From JANJTY01 sp038257155 (GTDB taxonomy: Bacteria > Pseudomonadota > Gammaproteobacteria > Xanthomonadales > Xanthomonadaceae), in NCBI GenBank assembly GCA_038257155.1, contig JBBSJP010000081.1, positions 1 through 9,518 on the forward strand: DNA of 9,518 bases. Direction: 5' to 3'. The notes under the pieces were generated by a model. The model saw only the letters and a program-made list of their open reading frames with translations. It ran no database searches and was not told the DNA's origin. Shown piece by piece: positions 1 to 5,827 of the stretch. Each line of letters starts with the position of its first letter. Within the stretch, counting starts at the first letter, position 1. The translations under genes were made by a program, and so were the position numbers.

Positions 1-342
1 CACCATCCGCGCCAGTACTTTGTCCAGTTTTCCGCTTGAGGTGTCATCGGCAAGATTGATGAAACGGATGGCGTCGCCAATCTTTTCGCTGTCGAAGAAT
101 TCGAACTGCTGCTGGTAGCGCAGCATCTTCAGCGGCGGCTCGCCCAGCACGGTGAAATACAGCGCCGGTCGCTCGGGCGTGGCCAGGGCAAACATCAGCT
201 GATGGGCCAGGGTGGTCTTGCCACAGCCGGGCGAGCCGGCCAGCACGTTGAAGGAGAACTCCGGCAGGCCGCCGCCCAGTATGTCGTCCAGTCCCGGCAC
301 GCCGGTTCGAAGAAGATTGATCTTGGCCTTGGTGTGGGTCAT
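1..342 (-). CDS. KaiC-like RecA-superfamily ATPase (N-terminal part, runs off the window)
   Basis: The 114 visible residues start MTHTKAKINLLRTGVPGLDDILGGG, the usual opening of KaiC/RadA-type P-loop ATPases (TGVPGLDDILGGGLP). A Walker A motif, GSPGCGKTT, lies at about residues 36-44. The TLAHQLMFA helix and a FTVLGE strand follow. KaiC-family proteins hydrolyse ATP and often work in signalling; outside cyanobacteria they commonly sit beside a histidine kinase or response regulator, but no such partner is visible here because the gene is cut at base 1. The ATG overlaps the stop of the upstream 137-aa gene (ATGA), so the two should be translationally coupled. The Walker B motif, any second KaiC domain and the phosphorylation sites lie outside the window, so it cannot be said whether this is a single- or double-domain member. 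Confidence 0.88.
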   Translation of the reverse strand, partial: MTHTKAKINLLRTGVPGLDDILGGGLPEFSFNVLAGSPGCGKTTLAHQLMFALATPERPALYFTVLGEPPLKMLRYQQQFEFFDSEKIGDAIRFINLADDTSSGKLDKVLARMV

Positions 343-752
343 TGCGTTTCGTCCTGCACAGTAGTGGATGCCCAGGCCGACCGCAGCAATCGCTCGCTCA
401 GCGATGCGCCGATCAGGCTGGAAAGAAGATCGTGGAAAACCTGCAGCAGTGCGCCGTTGGCCTGCGCCGAATCGGCAGCGGCCTGTGCGCCAAGTGCGGA
501 TTTCAGCGCGTCGAACGCGTGGGCACCGGGCGGGTCTGGCGGACATGCCGCCAGCCAGGGACAGGTGTCGCGCAGCAGGTACTGGCTGCGCCGCAACAGC
601 GCCGCTACGCCCTGCTGGCCAATGATGGGAGCCAGCGCAGCATCGATGTTTCGCCAGATCAAGACCGCCGCGTCGGCCACCTCATCAGCACTCGCGCCTT
701 GGGCGAGGGAGCGGACGAATCTTGTCTGAATACCCTGCGCCCCGCTTTGCAT
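339..752 (-). CDS. Conserved hypothetical protein coupled to the KaiC-like ATPase
   Basis: This is a soluble, mostly helical, Ala/Leu-rich protein of 137 residues with no signal peptide or membrane segment. Its stop overlaps the ATG of the KaiC-like gene by the ATGA arrangement, the main reason to accept it over the overlapping frames. The segment PIIGQQGVAALLRRSQYLLRD followed by CPWLA resembles, from memory, small proteins encoded next to KaiC-like ATPases in other proteobacteria; I cannot confirm that here. The start at 752 has GGAGG on the minus strand about 13 bases upstream, which is rather far. An ATG nearer that GGAGG is in another frame. A role as partner or adaptor of the ATPase is inference from the coupling only. 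Confidence 0.72.
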   Translation of the reverse strand: MQSGAQGIQTRFVRSLAQGASADEVADAAVLIWRNIDAALAPIIGQQGVAALLRRSQYLLRDTCPWLAACPPDPPGAHAFDALKSALGAQAAADSAQANGALLQVFHDLLSSLIGASLSERLLRSAWASTTVQDETQ

Positions 753-823
753 CGGTATTCCATAGCCTCCGCCTCAAGACGGACTCGCTGAGGGTACGCC
801 AAATGGGCTTCGGTGGGCATGAA

Positions 824-842
824 GTCAGGGCAGATGCCCGAC
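824..842. other. Imperfect palindrome upstream of the KaiC-like operon
   Basis: GTC-A-GGGCA-GA-TGCCC-GAC is an 8-bp dyad with one bulged A, about 70 bases upstream of the 137-aa gene start. GGGCAT at 815-820 overlaps the same pattern. It could be an operator or a transcript hairpin. No convincing -35/-10 pair was identified beside it. Confidence 0.22.
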
Positions 843-942
843 TGGGACTTGCAGAACGGCCGCGAGGGATGTCGCTCCACTGAACGTCATCACGCTCTCA
901 CCCTTGCAGGCACATCTGCGGGGGCCGCCCTCCCAACCGGAC

Positions 943-992
943 GGCGGCGCTCGACCCGCCATGAGCAAGCGGAGGGCGGGTCTCGACCCGCC
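943..992 (+). repeat. Two tandem REP elements, GGAG family (one degenerate)
   Basis: The second REP (hairpin 975-992) is GGCGGGTC-TC-GACCCGCC with GGAG at 971-974. The first (943-960) keeps the right arm GACCCGCC but its left arm has mutated to GGCGGCGC, and its 5' tetranucleotide reads GGAC. The 10-base spacer atgagcaagc between them recurs exactly between the REPs at 1184 and 1216, so the pair is a duplicate of that one. Confidence 0.85.
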
Positions 993-1149
993 ATGATCGA
1001 AAGCAGCAACCCGCCAGTCCCCGCAGCTACCGAACCAGCACATCGTCCACCGACATCGCCCGATTCGCGTGTAGTGACCTGTTCCAAGGTTTGTCCTCGC
1101 CACCTGCCCGCTGTACGAACGCGCCACGGCGGGTCAAGACCCGCCCTCC
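971..1149 (-). mobile_element. Internally deleted REP/RAYT unit (non-autonomous derivative)
   Basis: This 179-bp unit begins with GGAG-REP (971-992) and ends with REP-CTCC (1128-1149), the same inverted arrangement that encloses the intact RAYT at 1212-1910. From the left it carries the sequence downstream of the RAYT stop (atcgaaagcagcaacccgcc), then the last 50 or so bases of the RAYT gene (1027-1079), and then jumps to sequence matching the region upstream of the RAYT start (1087-1127 resembles 1850-1888). The roughly 500 bases between are missing. Both ends kept and the middle lost is the pattern of MITE-like derivatives of autonomous elements. The shared REP-spacer-REP preceding both units points to a duplication followed by deletion. 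Confidence 0.75.
1027..1079 (-). pseudogene. RAYT 3'-end fragment inside the deleted unit
   Basis: On the minus strand this reads the conserved end MSVDDVLVR-stop, matching MSVDDVVVR-stop of the intact RAYT. A one-base deletion relative to the HYTADWG segment shifts the frame further upstream. Homology ends at about 1079, after gtagtgacc, where the deletion junction lies. It has no coding capacity. Confidence 0.75.
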
Positions 1150-1233
1150 ACCTAACCAAACCCCACGCGTACCGTCCCCGGAGGGCGGGTCTCGACCCGC
1201 CATGAGCAAGCGGAGGGCGGGTCTTGACCCGCC
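1128..1233. repeat. Cluster of three GGAG-family REP elements
   Basis: The hairpins are 1128-1145 (reverse orientation, followed by CTCC), 1184-1201 (GGAG at 1180-1183) and 1216-1233 (GGAG at 1212-1215). All three have perfect GGCGGGTC/GACCCGCC arms with a two-base loop. The first two form an inverted BIME-like pair with a 30-base spacer. The last two are in tandem, separated by atgagcaagc plus the GGAG. On a transcript these would fold into stable hairpins that could stop transcription or protect ends. Confidence 0.9.
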
Positions 1234-1910
1234 ATGATCGAAGGCAGCAACCCGCCAGCCCCGCGGCTACCGAACCACCACATCGTCCACCGACATCCCC
1301 CAATCCGCGGTGTAGTGACCCTTCTGCAGCCAATGCCGGAAGCTGGAATGCGGCCAGTCCAGCGAGGATCGTGCGTGGCCGTGCTTCACCGGGTTGTAGT
1401 GGATGTAATCAAAATGAACCATGTAATCCGATTCGTCGCGGACAAGCCGCTCCCAGTAGCGACGCTGCCAGATGCCGCGCTCCAATTTGCGCACGCGCCG
1501 TTCCGAGCGTCGTTCGCCGGCAGGTAGCGAGCGCGAGTACAGCGTCTTGATGTGGCGCCATCGCGTGGCGATGTCCGCGTCCCCGTCGGGCAGTCGCCAC
1601 AGGCAATGCAGGTGATCCGGCAGGATGACGTAGGCGGGCATGGCGAAGGGTCGTGCGCGGCGCGCCTGGTCGAAGGCATCGCGGAGACCATCGATCTTGT
1701 CGGTCAGCAGTGAACGTCTGCGTTCCAGCAGGTTCACGGTGAAGAAGTAGGTGCCGCCAGGCACCCAGACGCGTCGGTAGTTGGGCATGCATCGCAGTCT
1801 CGCGCCCAGGGCGACCGCAGGTCATGAGGCAAGTCCTCACCGAGCGATCAGGTTTCCTCGCGACAGGCCCGCGATACGAACGCGCCACGGCGGGTCCAGA
1901 CCCGCCCTCC
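1212..1910 (-). mobile_element. Complete REP-RAYT-REP unit, GGAG family
   Basis: An intact RAYT gene (1267-1788) lies between two inverted REPs. The left one (1212-1233) reads GGAG-hairpin and the right one (1889-1910) reads hairpin-CTCC, so the tetranucleotide is on the outer side at both ends. The gene's stop is 33 bases from the left hairpin, and its start is 100 bases from the right one. Known RAYTs recognise a hairpin with a conserved 5' tetranucleotide (GTAG in E. coli); by analogy GGAG would be the mark here. That is inference. Confidence 0.75.
1267..1788 (-). CDS. REP-associated tyrosine transposase (RAYT, TnpA_REP, Y1 HUH family)
   Basis: At 173 residues this has normal RAYT length and an undisturbed frame. 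The opening PNYRRVWVPGGTYFFTVNL is the family signature. The HUH metal-binding motif is H59-L60-H61 in ILPDHLHCLW. The helix with the likely catalytic tyrosine is DYIHYNPVKHG (Y128), and the tail DWPHSSFRHWL...GHYTADWG is also typical. RAYTs are single-strand endonucleases/transferases that cleave and join REP hairpin DNA. REPs of one family directly flank the gene, and two truncated copies of its 3' end lie at 1027-1079 and 5723-5827. The start at 1788 is chosen because MPNYRR matches the family opening; no clear Shine-Dalgarno sequence precedes it. An ATG four bases upstream is in another frame. The protein looks active; activity itself is inference. Confidence 0.93.
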   Translation of the reverse strand: MPNYRRVWVPGGTYFFTVNLLERRRSLLTDKIDGLRDAFDQARRARPFAMPAYVILPDHLHCLWRLPDGDADIATRWRHIKTLYSRSLPAGERRSERRVRKLERGIWQRRYWERLVRDESDYMVHFDYIHYNPVKHGHARSSLDWPHSSFRHWLQKGHYTADWGMSVDDVVVR

Positions 1911-1963
1911 ACCAAACCATGATCCCGCCCATGCGGTCCCCGGAGGGCGGGTCTTGACCCGCC
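1889..1963. repeat. Inverted REP pair (BIME-like), GGAG family
   Basis: The hairpins are 1889-1906 (followed by CTCC) and 1946-1963 (preceded by GGAG), both with perfect arms and separated by a 31-base spacer between the two tetranucleotides (1911-1941). That spacer is identical to the one at 5637-5667. The pair lies between the RAYT start and the 3' end of the gene at 2042-3058, where it could act as that gene's transcript end. Confidence 0.9.
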
Positions 1964-1990
1964 ATGAGGAAAGCGAAGGAAACGAAAGCC

Positions 1991-2003
1991 GCCTTGACCC
2001 GCC
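1991..2003. repeat. Half REP remnant
   Basis: The sequence gccttgacccgcc repeats the loop and right arm of the GGAG-family REP (TTGACCCGCC) without the left arm. It lies 28 bases beyond the intact REP at 1946-1963 and probably marks a decayed copy. Confidence 0.4.
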
Positions 2004-2041
2004 TTACGCGCGTTTCGTTTTCGACGACTCCTGCATGGGCA

Positions 2042-3058
2042 TCAACGCCCGCACCAGTCGCGATCGATGTCCCGCTGGCGCCCGCTGGCATCGAGCGCAT
2101 GCACGCCTCGAATGGTGGGAGCATTCCAGCGATTGAGTTCGGTGCGGGTGATCGCATCGGCACGAACGAGTTCCTCGCGGGACAGAGTCAGCTCCAGACT
2201 CTCGATTCGATCCCGCACCTCACGACCCACCCGCTCCTGGCTGTTGCCGGCACGCACCAGCGCCGCGTCGATGTGACGGTACAGGGCCAGCGAGCGGGCA
2301 CCGTCTGGCTTCAGCAGCTGTGCGATAAGTGGGCGTGACCCGTCATTGGACGTCATGTAGCCGGCGGCCAGTGCCAGCAGCATGTCGAAATCGCCGCGCT
2401 GGCTCGCGACGGTGGCGATGCGCTCCCCTTCCTGCTTGTAGGTCGCCAGTTCAGGCAGGGTCTCCATCGTGTTGCTCCAGCGGAACGCGTTGCCGCTTGA
2501 ATACTGTTTCATGGCGGCAGGATTTCCAGCCAGAGCGGACCTGCGCCACAGCTTGACCATGCCCGCAGCATCGGGAACCGCGACCCCTTTGCAATGCGAA
2601 GCGATCCGATCCACGCCCTCCTGGCGCAGCGTCATTTCCCGGTCGATGCGTTGGGAAATCATCTGCTTGTCGACTTGCGCATCGACCAGTCCCAGCGTCC
2701 GGTGCTGTTGCGCAAGCCAGCGGTCCATGGCCGCGCGACGGGAAGGCAAATGCGAGCAATGGAGATATTCGGCAGCAAGCCTGCAGCTTGCGGCGGCTTC
2801 GCCTTCGGCGGCCCTGCGCTTCAGTTCGTCGACCATGAGATGAAGGGGCGTGTCCCTGGAAGGAAGGGGCGCGACCGGTCGCGGCTCAGGAATCGATGGC
2901 GGTGACGCGACAGGCGCCTCCGAAGTGGTGTGCCGCGATGCGGAAGTCGAGGCGGTCGGCGCAGCCAAGCCCTCCGCATCCTTGCCTGTCAACCAGAAGG
3001 TCGTACTGGCAATAACGAGTGCCACTACGCACAACGCAGCGGCCATCCTCTTGCGCAT
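2042..3058 (-). CDS. Membrane-anchored helical protein of unknown function
   Basis: The product has about 338 residues. A short basic start (MRKRM) precedes one hydrophobic segment, AAALCVVALVIASTTFWL, which is an uncleaved anchor or signal peptide. A Pro/Ser/Ala-rich linker of about 45 residues follows (ASPPSIPEPRPVAPLPS), and the rest is helical. Stretches such as EGEAAASCRLAAEYLHC and LWRRSALAGNPAAMKQY look like Sel1/TPR-type helical pairs, so a periplasmic protein-interaction domain is plausible; no catalytic motif was seen. Three ATGs occur in a row (3064, 3061, 3058). AAGGGG lies 7 bases before the third and only 1 base before the first, so 3058 is preferred. A TGTAAT box on the minus strand at 3102-3107 is a possible -10 without a good -35. 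Distant relatives may be annotated only as hypothetical proteins. Confidence 0.82.
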   Translation of the reverse strand: MRKRMAAALCVVALVIASTTFWLTGKDAEGLAAPTASTSASRHTTSEAPVASPPSIPEPRPVAPLPSRDTPLHLMVDELKRRAAEGEAAASCRLAAEYLHCSHLPSRRAAMDRWLAQQHRTLGLVDAQVDKQMISQRIDREMTLRQEGVDRIASHCKGVAVPDAAGMVKLWRRSALAGNPAAMKQYSSGNAFRWSNTMETLPELATYKQEGERIATVASQRGDFDMLLALAAGYMTSNDGSRPLIAQLLKPDGARSLALYRHIDAALVRAGNSQERVGREVRDRIESLELTLSREELVRADAITRTELNRWNAPTIRGVHALDASGRQRDIDRDWCGR

Positions 3059-3237
3059 CATCATTCCCCTTTTTGAGCTTACTTACGAAGTTCCAGCGGA
3101 CATTACATCAGAGCAAGCAGAGGGACCGAGTGGGACGGATGCAGTCAAATCGGTTCACCGCCCGCGGAGCCGGAAGACCACGACTCACTCGATCAACCAC
3201 GTCCCGCTGTTCGGTGTCTTCACCGTTCAGACAAGCA

Positions 3238-3265
3238 AAAAGGCGAGTCGCAAGACTCGCCTTTT
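3238..3265 (-). terminator. Rho-independent terminator of the secreted-protein gene
   Basis: A perfect 12-bp stem (AAAAGGCGAGTC / GACTCGCCTTTT) with the 4-base loop gcaa. Read on the minus strand it ends in five T, and it starts 29 bases after the stop of the 3294-4157 gene. The plus-strand side has TTTTCTT, so it may also work weakly in that direction. Confidence 0.92.
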
Positions 3266-3293
3266 CTTGAAGGCGCTCTTTGAAAAGGGCCGG

Positions 3294-4157
3294 TTACATT
3301 CCGCTCAACACCGCACCACAGGGTGGCGATTCGCGATAGGCCCCCTTGTAGAGCTTGACCAGTCCGGCCAGGCGCGAAGGAGACTGGCGGATTTCGCATA
3401 TCTGCCGGCACAGGGTCAGCTTCGATCCGGTGAAACCTTCTGCGGCGCAGGTGGTGAAAGTCGGCGCTACGCCCTGGAAAGCCAGCGCGCTGTCCAGAGT
3501 CAAGTACCAGTCGTCTACCTGCATGGTGCTTCCGCCGCAGCAGAAGTCCCAGCCCAGCCACACCATCTTTCCACTGCCGAAGTCAGTCGCAAAAAGCAGC
3601 GCCGTGTCCGCTCCCACATAGGTTCCCGCATAAATCGTTGCTGCGCCCGACGGTACGCTGGAGAGATTCAGGGCTGAGGTGCAGGAGAGATTGCCCAAGT
3701 TTGGCGGACCGCCGGCAAAACTCGTGCCCGTGGCAGCCGGCTGCAGGGTGGCGGCGATACCGTCGTCGAACTCGCAGCCGTAGGCCAGCGTAACGGCATA
3801 ACCGAATACGGAATTCGTGAAAGCCGTACTGCCGTCGTGGTCGCCAGCCACCAGTACGCGGCCACCGTTGCTCACGTAGGAGGCGATCGAGGCGCGGGTG
3901 GTGTTCGAAATCGGACGCTGATCTTCTCCGACCAGGATCGCATCGAATGCTCCGTTGTTGCCCGCAAACACACCTGCCCAGCCGGCATCGTCCGAAGTGA
4001 ACTCTCCGTAAGTGTGGCCCAGCGCGGCAACCCGCGCGTCATCCAGCCCATGTCCCCCGGTGTAAAGAAACCTGGCTGCGTGGGCTGAACCGGCCGAGAA
4101 AAATAACGCGCACAGCAGAAGCGCTCGCGTCGCGAGCCCTGCATTTAGACTTGTCAT
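3294..4157 (-). CDS. Secreted protein with amidotransferase-like fold features and a Cys-rich C-terminal tail
   Basis: The product has 287 residues. A Sec signal peptide (residues 1-27) ends AHA|AR. The mature part has alternating strands and helices: FDAILVGEDQ, then IASYVSNGGRVLVAGDHDG, resembling the Rossmann-like core of ThuA/class I amidotransferase-type domains. No catalytic Cys/His pair was recognised, so an enzymatic role is not claimed. WLGWDFCCGG precedes a compact tail with Cys 237, 250, 254 and 280 in the pattern C-x3-C-E...YR-x2-PPC. Similar tails recur, from memory, on unrelated exported proteins of Xanthomonadales-like bacteria. AGGGG lies 8 bases before the ATG and supports the start. 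A strong terminator follows, and the gene is probably monocistronic. The function is unknown; an extracellular location is well supported by the signal peptide. Confidence 0.85.
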   Translation of the reverse strand: MTSLNAGLATRALLLCALFFSAGSAHAARFLYTGGHGLDDARVAALGHTYGEFTSDDAGWAGVFAGNNGAFDAILVGEDQRPISNTTRASIASYVSNGGRVLVAGDHDGSTAFTNSVFGYAVTLAYGCEFDDGIAATLQPAATGTSFAGGPPNLGNLSCTSALNLSSVPSGAATIYAGTYVGADTALLFATDFGSGKMVWLGWDFCCGGSTMQVDDWYLTLDSALAFQGVAPTFTTCAAEGFTGSKLTLCRQICEIRQSPSRLAGLVKLYKGAYRESPPCGAVLSGM

Positions 4158-4180
4158 GTTTGAATCCCCTGTGTGTCTTT

Positions 4181-4226
4181 AAAAAAAAATGAAGCCCCCG
4201 GCTCGGCCTGTTGAGGCCCAACCACC
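4181..4226 (-). terminator. Possible weak terminator with a T-run, minus strand
   Basis: On the minus strand GGCCT-caac-AGGCC and then GAGCC-GGG-GGCTT precede a run of nine T (4181-4189 as A on the plus strand). This could end transcripts arriving from the RAYT remnant or the isomerase pseudogene. The same T-run could equally be an upstream promoter element of the 4157 gene, whose start lies only 24 bases away. The stems are short. Confidence 0.3.
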
Positions 4227-4272
4227 GCGAAAAATAGCACAGACAGGACTCAGCATGGAGTGGCGCGAGCGA

Positions 4273-4302
4273 GTAGCCCGGGTAAGCGAAGCGCACCGGG
4301 GG
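4273..4302 (+). repeat. REP element of a second family (GTAG-CCCGGG)
   Basis: GTAG is followed by CCCGGGT-aagcgaagcgc-ACCGGGGG, a stable hairpin. The sequence recurs inverted at 4704-4730, and the two enclose the RAYT remnant. It is unrelated in arms and loop to the GGAG family at the left of the window. Confidence 0.8.
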
Positions 4303-4307
4303 CCATG

Positions 4308-4703
4308 TCATCGTTCGCCGAGCCCTCCGCCGAGCCCGGGTGCGGTCACCCAGTCATGCGGTAACCATCCATTCCTGACGTCACGATGGAAGCTGGAATG
4401 CGGCCGGTCCGACAGCATGGTGACCAGGCCGTGTTCGAGTGGATTGATGTGCACGTAGTCGACGAGCGCCTGTAGCTCTTCCTCATCTCGCACGGTGCGT
4501 CCCCGGCAGCGGGACTGCCATGCCGATGCAGCACCGCGTTCTGACGTACGCAGGGCGAATCCTTTCTTCATGTCCTGCCAGAGCCGTGGATATTCTGCGA
4601 TTACCACGTGTGCGAGACCGGCATCCACACCTTTCAGGAAAGCAGCCCCGGTAAGGCCAAAGGCCGCACCCGGGGAACGTGGAGTTCCCGTGCTCAGCGC
4701 CAC
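4308..4703 (-). pseudogene. Truncated RAYT transposase remnant
   Basis: The last 75 or so codons are clearly RAYT-like: RLWQDMKKGFALRT, WQSRC...TVRDEEELQALVDYVHINPLEHGLV and DRPHSSFHRDVRNGWLPHDW. The likely catalytic-tyrosine helix DYVHINPLEHG is still present. The N-terminal half, including the PGGTYFFT opening and the HUH motif, is absent; the open frame upstream of about 4620 shows no family resemblance. It therefore cannot be active. It lies between inverted REPs of the GTAG family and is clearly a different RAYT lineage from the intact one at 1267-1788. Confidence 0.82.
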
Positions 4704-4730
4704 GGGATGCGCTTCGCTTGCCCGGGCTAC
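4704..4730 (-). repeat. REP element of the GTAG-CCCGGG family, inverted copy
   Basis: Read on the minus strand it is GTAGCCCGGGCAAGCGAAGC followed by GCATCCCG, with two or so differences from the copy at 4273-4302. GTAG again faces outward. Its TAG (4727-4729) is the in-frame stop codon of the neighbouring isomerase-like gene. Confidence 0.8.
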
Positions 4731-5405
4731 GCTGGCTGGACCAGACGAGAGGTGCCTTGGGTCACGACCGCTAAACGCGTACGTGCCACTCCGATGGGCA
4801 GCGTGTCCGTTTCACCGGCGCGTTCGCGGAAGCCTCCGGGATCATCGATGTAATCGATCAGCATGTCGGTGGCATCGTCGCCCCAGAAAAGCTCGTTTTC
4901 GTGGGCGAAGGTCCGCACGCCGAAAACACCGCGCTTCACCGCCGCCTCCGTGTTGTCGACCAGCGCGGACTTCACGGCGGGCAGCGAGGTGACCTCGCGC
5001 CAGGCACCAATGCCCAACTCGCCGGCCACGGCATCGAGCGTACGCCCGTCGTCGCTTTCAGGCAGCCTGCCTTCGCGCCAGACGAAATCGAACAGTCGCC
5101 GTACCGTGTCCGGCGCAGACCCGGCCGCAACGCTGAGCCTGAGCAGTGGCAGGGGATTGAACGGATGGGCAGGGGGCATCGCGAACGCGACGCCGCGACG
5201 CTCGGCGAGCCAGCGTACGTAGCGATAGGTAAAGATCCGCTTGGTCGCAATCTCGGCGGGACCCAGCTGCCCCGAGGATTTCAGGATGCCGGCAAGCAGC
5301 ACGGGGGACCGGGCGCACGACCGTCCCCGCCGGCAGTTCGTCGAATCGCTGCAATTGCAGAAACGCGTAGGGCGAGACGAAGTCGAAGTACCAGTCGATG
5401 TTCAT
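4727..5405 (-). pseudogene. 2-hydroxychromene-2-carboxylate isomerase-like DsbA-family protein, frameshifted
   Basis: The gene starts at 5405 (AGGAG 7-8 bases upstream) with MNIDWYFDFVSPYAFLQLQ, the opening of GST-kappa/DsbA-fold isomerases. After TVVRPVP the frame must change to continue LLAGILKSSGQLGPAEIATK, then FTYRYVRWLAERRGV, PAHPFNPLPLLRLSVAAGS and VFGVRTFAHENELFWGDDA. The shift coincides with five G at 5303-5307 (plus strand); removing one base restores PVPVLLAGIL. Relatives act in glutathione-dependent aromatic catabolism, but many are of unknown substrate. Both halves are otherwise well preserved, so either the loss is recent or the homopolymer was misread. The C-terminus runs about 15 residues past GVART and stops within the REP at 4704-4730. 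Confidence 0.85.
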
Positions 5406-5450
5406 CGCGATTACTCCTGCAGCAGCGACCACCCGCGCTTCGCCCGATCT

Positions 5451-5575
5451 GAGCAAGAACAGGGCTCAGAGTCAACGTTTCCCTACCTCGTAGACACACA
5501 CCTGAAAGCGTACCGAAGCAATCACCGCCCCGCCTTCAGTACGGGTCGAGAAAAATGCACGCTGACCCCTGCTCT
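5451..5575. repeat. Short inverted-repeat remnant of a mobile element (GACTCTGA-type ends)
   Basis: The left end (5455-5482), read on the minus strand, is GGAAACGTTGACTCTGAGCCCTG. The right end (5549-5575), read on the plus strand, is GAAAAATGCACGCTGACCCCTG. They form an imperfect inverted pair enclosing about 70 bases with no gene. Similar ends of the type GACTCTGACCCC often border small Y1-transposase elements in related bacteria, which I recall rather than can verify. A third similar piece lies at 7121-7146. Confidence 0.45.
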
Positions 5576-5616
5576 GGCGTTGTCATGGCGACCAGACCGC
5601 AATACGAACGCGCCAT

Positions 5617-5689
5617 GGCGTCGAGACCCGCCCTCCACCAAACCATGATCCCGCCCATGCGGTCCCCGGAGGGCGGGTCTTGACCTGCC
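5617..5689. repeat. Inverted REP pair (BIME-like), GGAG family, third copy
   Basis: The left REP (5617-5632, then CTCC) has lost two G from its arm. The right REP (5672-5689, GGAG at 5668-5671) has one C-to-T change. The 31-base spacer 5637-5667 is identical to 1911-1941. The preceding tacgaacgcgcc matches the flank before 1128 and 1889. Confidence 0.85.
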
Positions 5690-5722
5690 ACGATCGAAAG
5701 CAGCAACCCGCAGCCCCCGCGG

Positions 5723-5827
5723 CTACCGAACCACCACATCGTCCACCGACATCGCCCAATCCGCCGTGTAATGACAATTCTGCAGCCAATGCCAGAAGCT
5801 GGAATGCGGCCAGTCCTGCGCGGATCG
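5723..5827 (-). pseudogene. RAYT 3'-end fragment, third copy
   Basis: The minus strand reads DWPHSSFWHWLQNCHYTADWAMSVDDVVVR followed by TAG, in one frame, against DWPHSSFRHWLQKGHYTADWGMSVDDVVVR of the intact protein. Homology ends at about 5827, so only the last 35 codons are kept. The sequence between the REP and the stop is also shared with the other two copies. It is followed, 200 bases on, by the diguanylate cyclase gene. Confidence 0.82.

Noticed and set aside
813..1209. Open frames on both strands across 813-1333, rich in Arg, Pro and Gly (SRPA, DPPS repeats)
   Set aside because: Their repeated peptides come from translating the REP palindromes. No ribosome site or family resemblance was seen.
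943..1963. CRISPR array suggested by repeated palindromes
   Set aside because: Spacing is irregular, orientations alternate and spacers are shared between copies. A RAYT, not cas genes, is adjacent.
4901..5452. Plus-strand open frame of 183 codons
   Set aside because: It is antisense to the clearly recognisable isomerase-like gene and has the composition of a GC-rich shadow frame.
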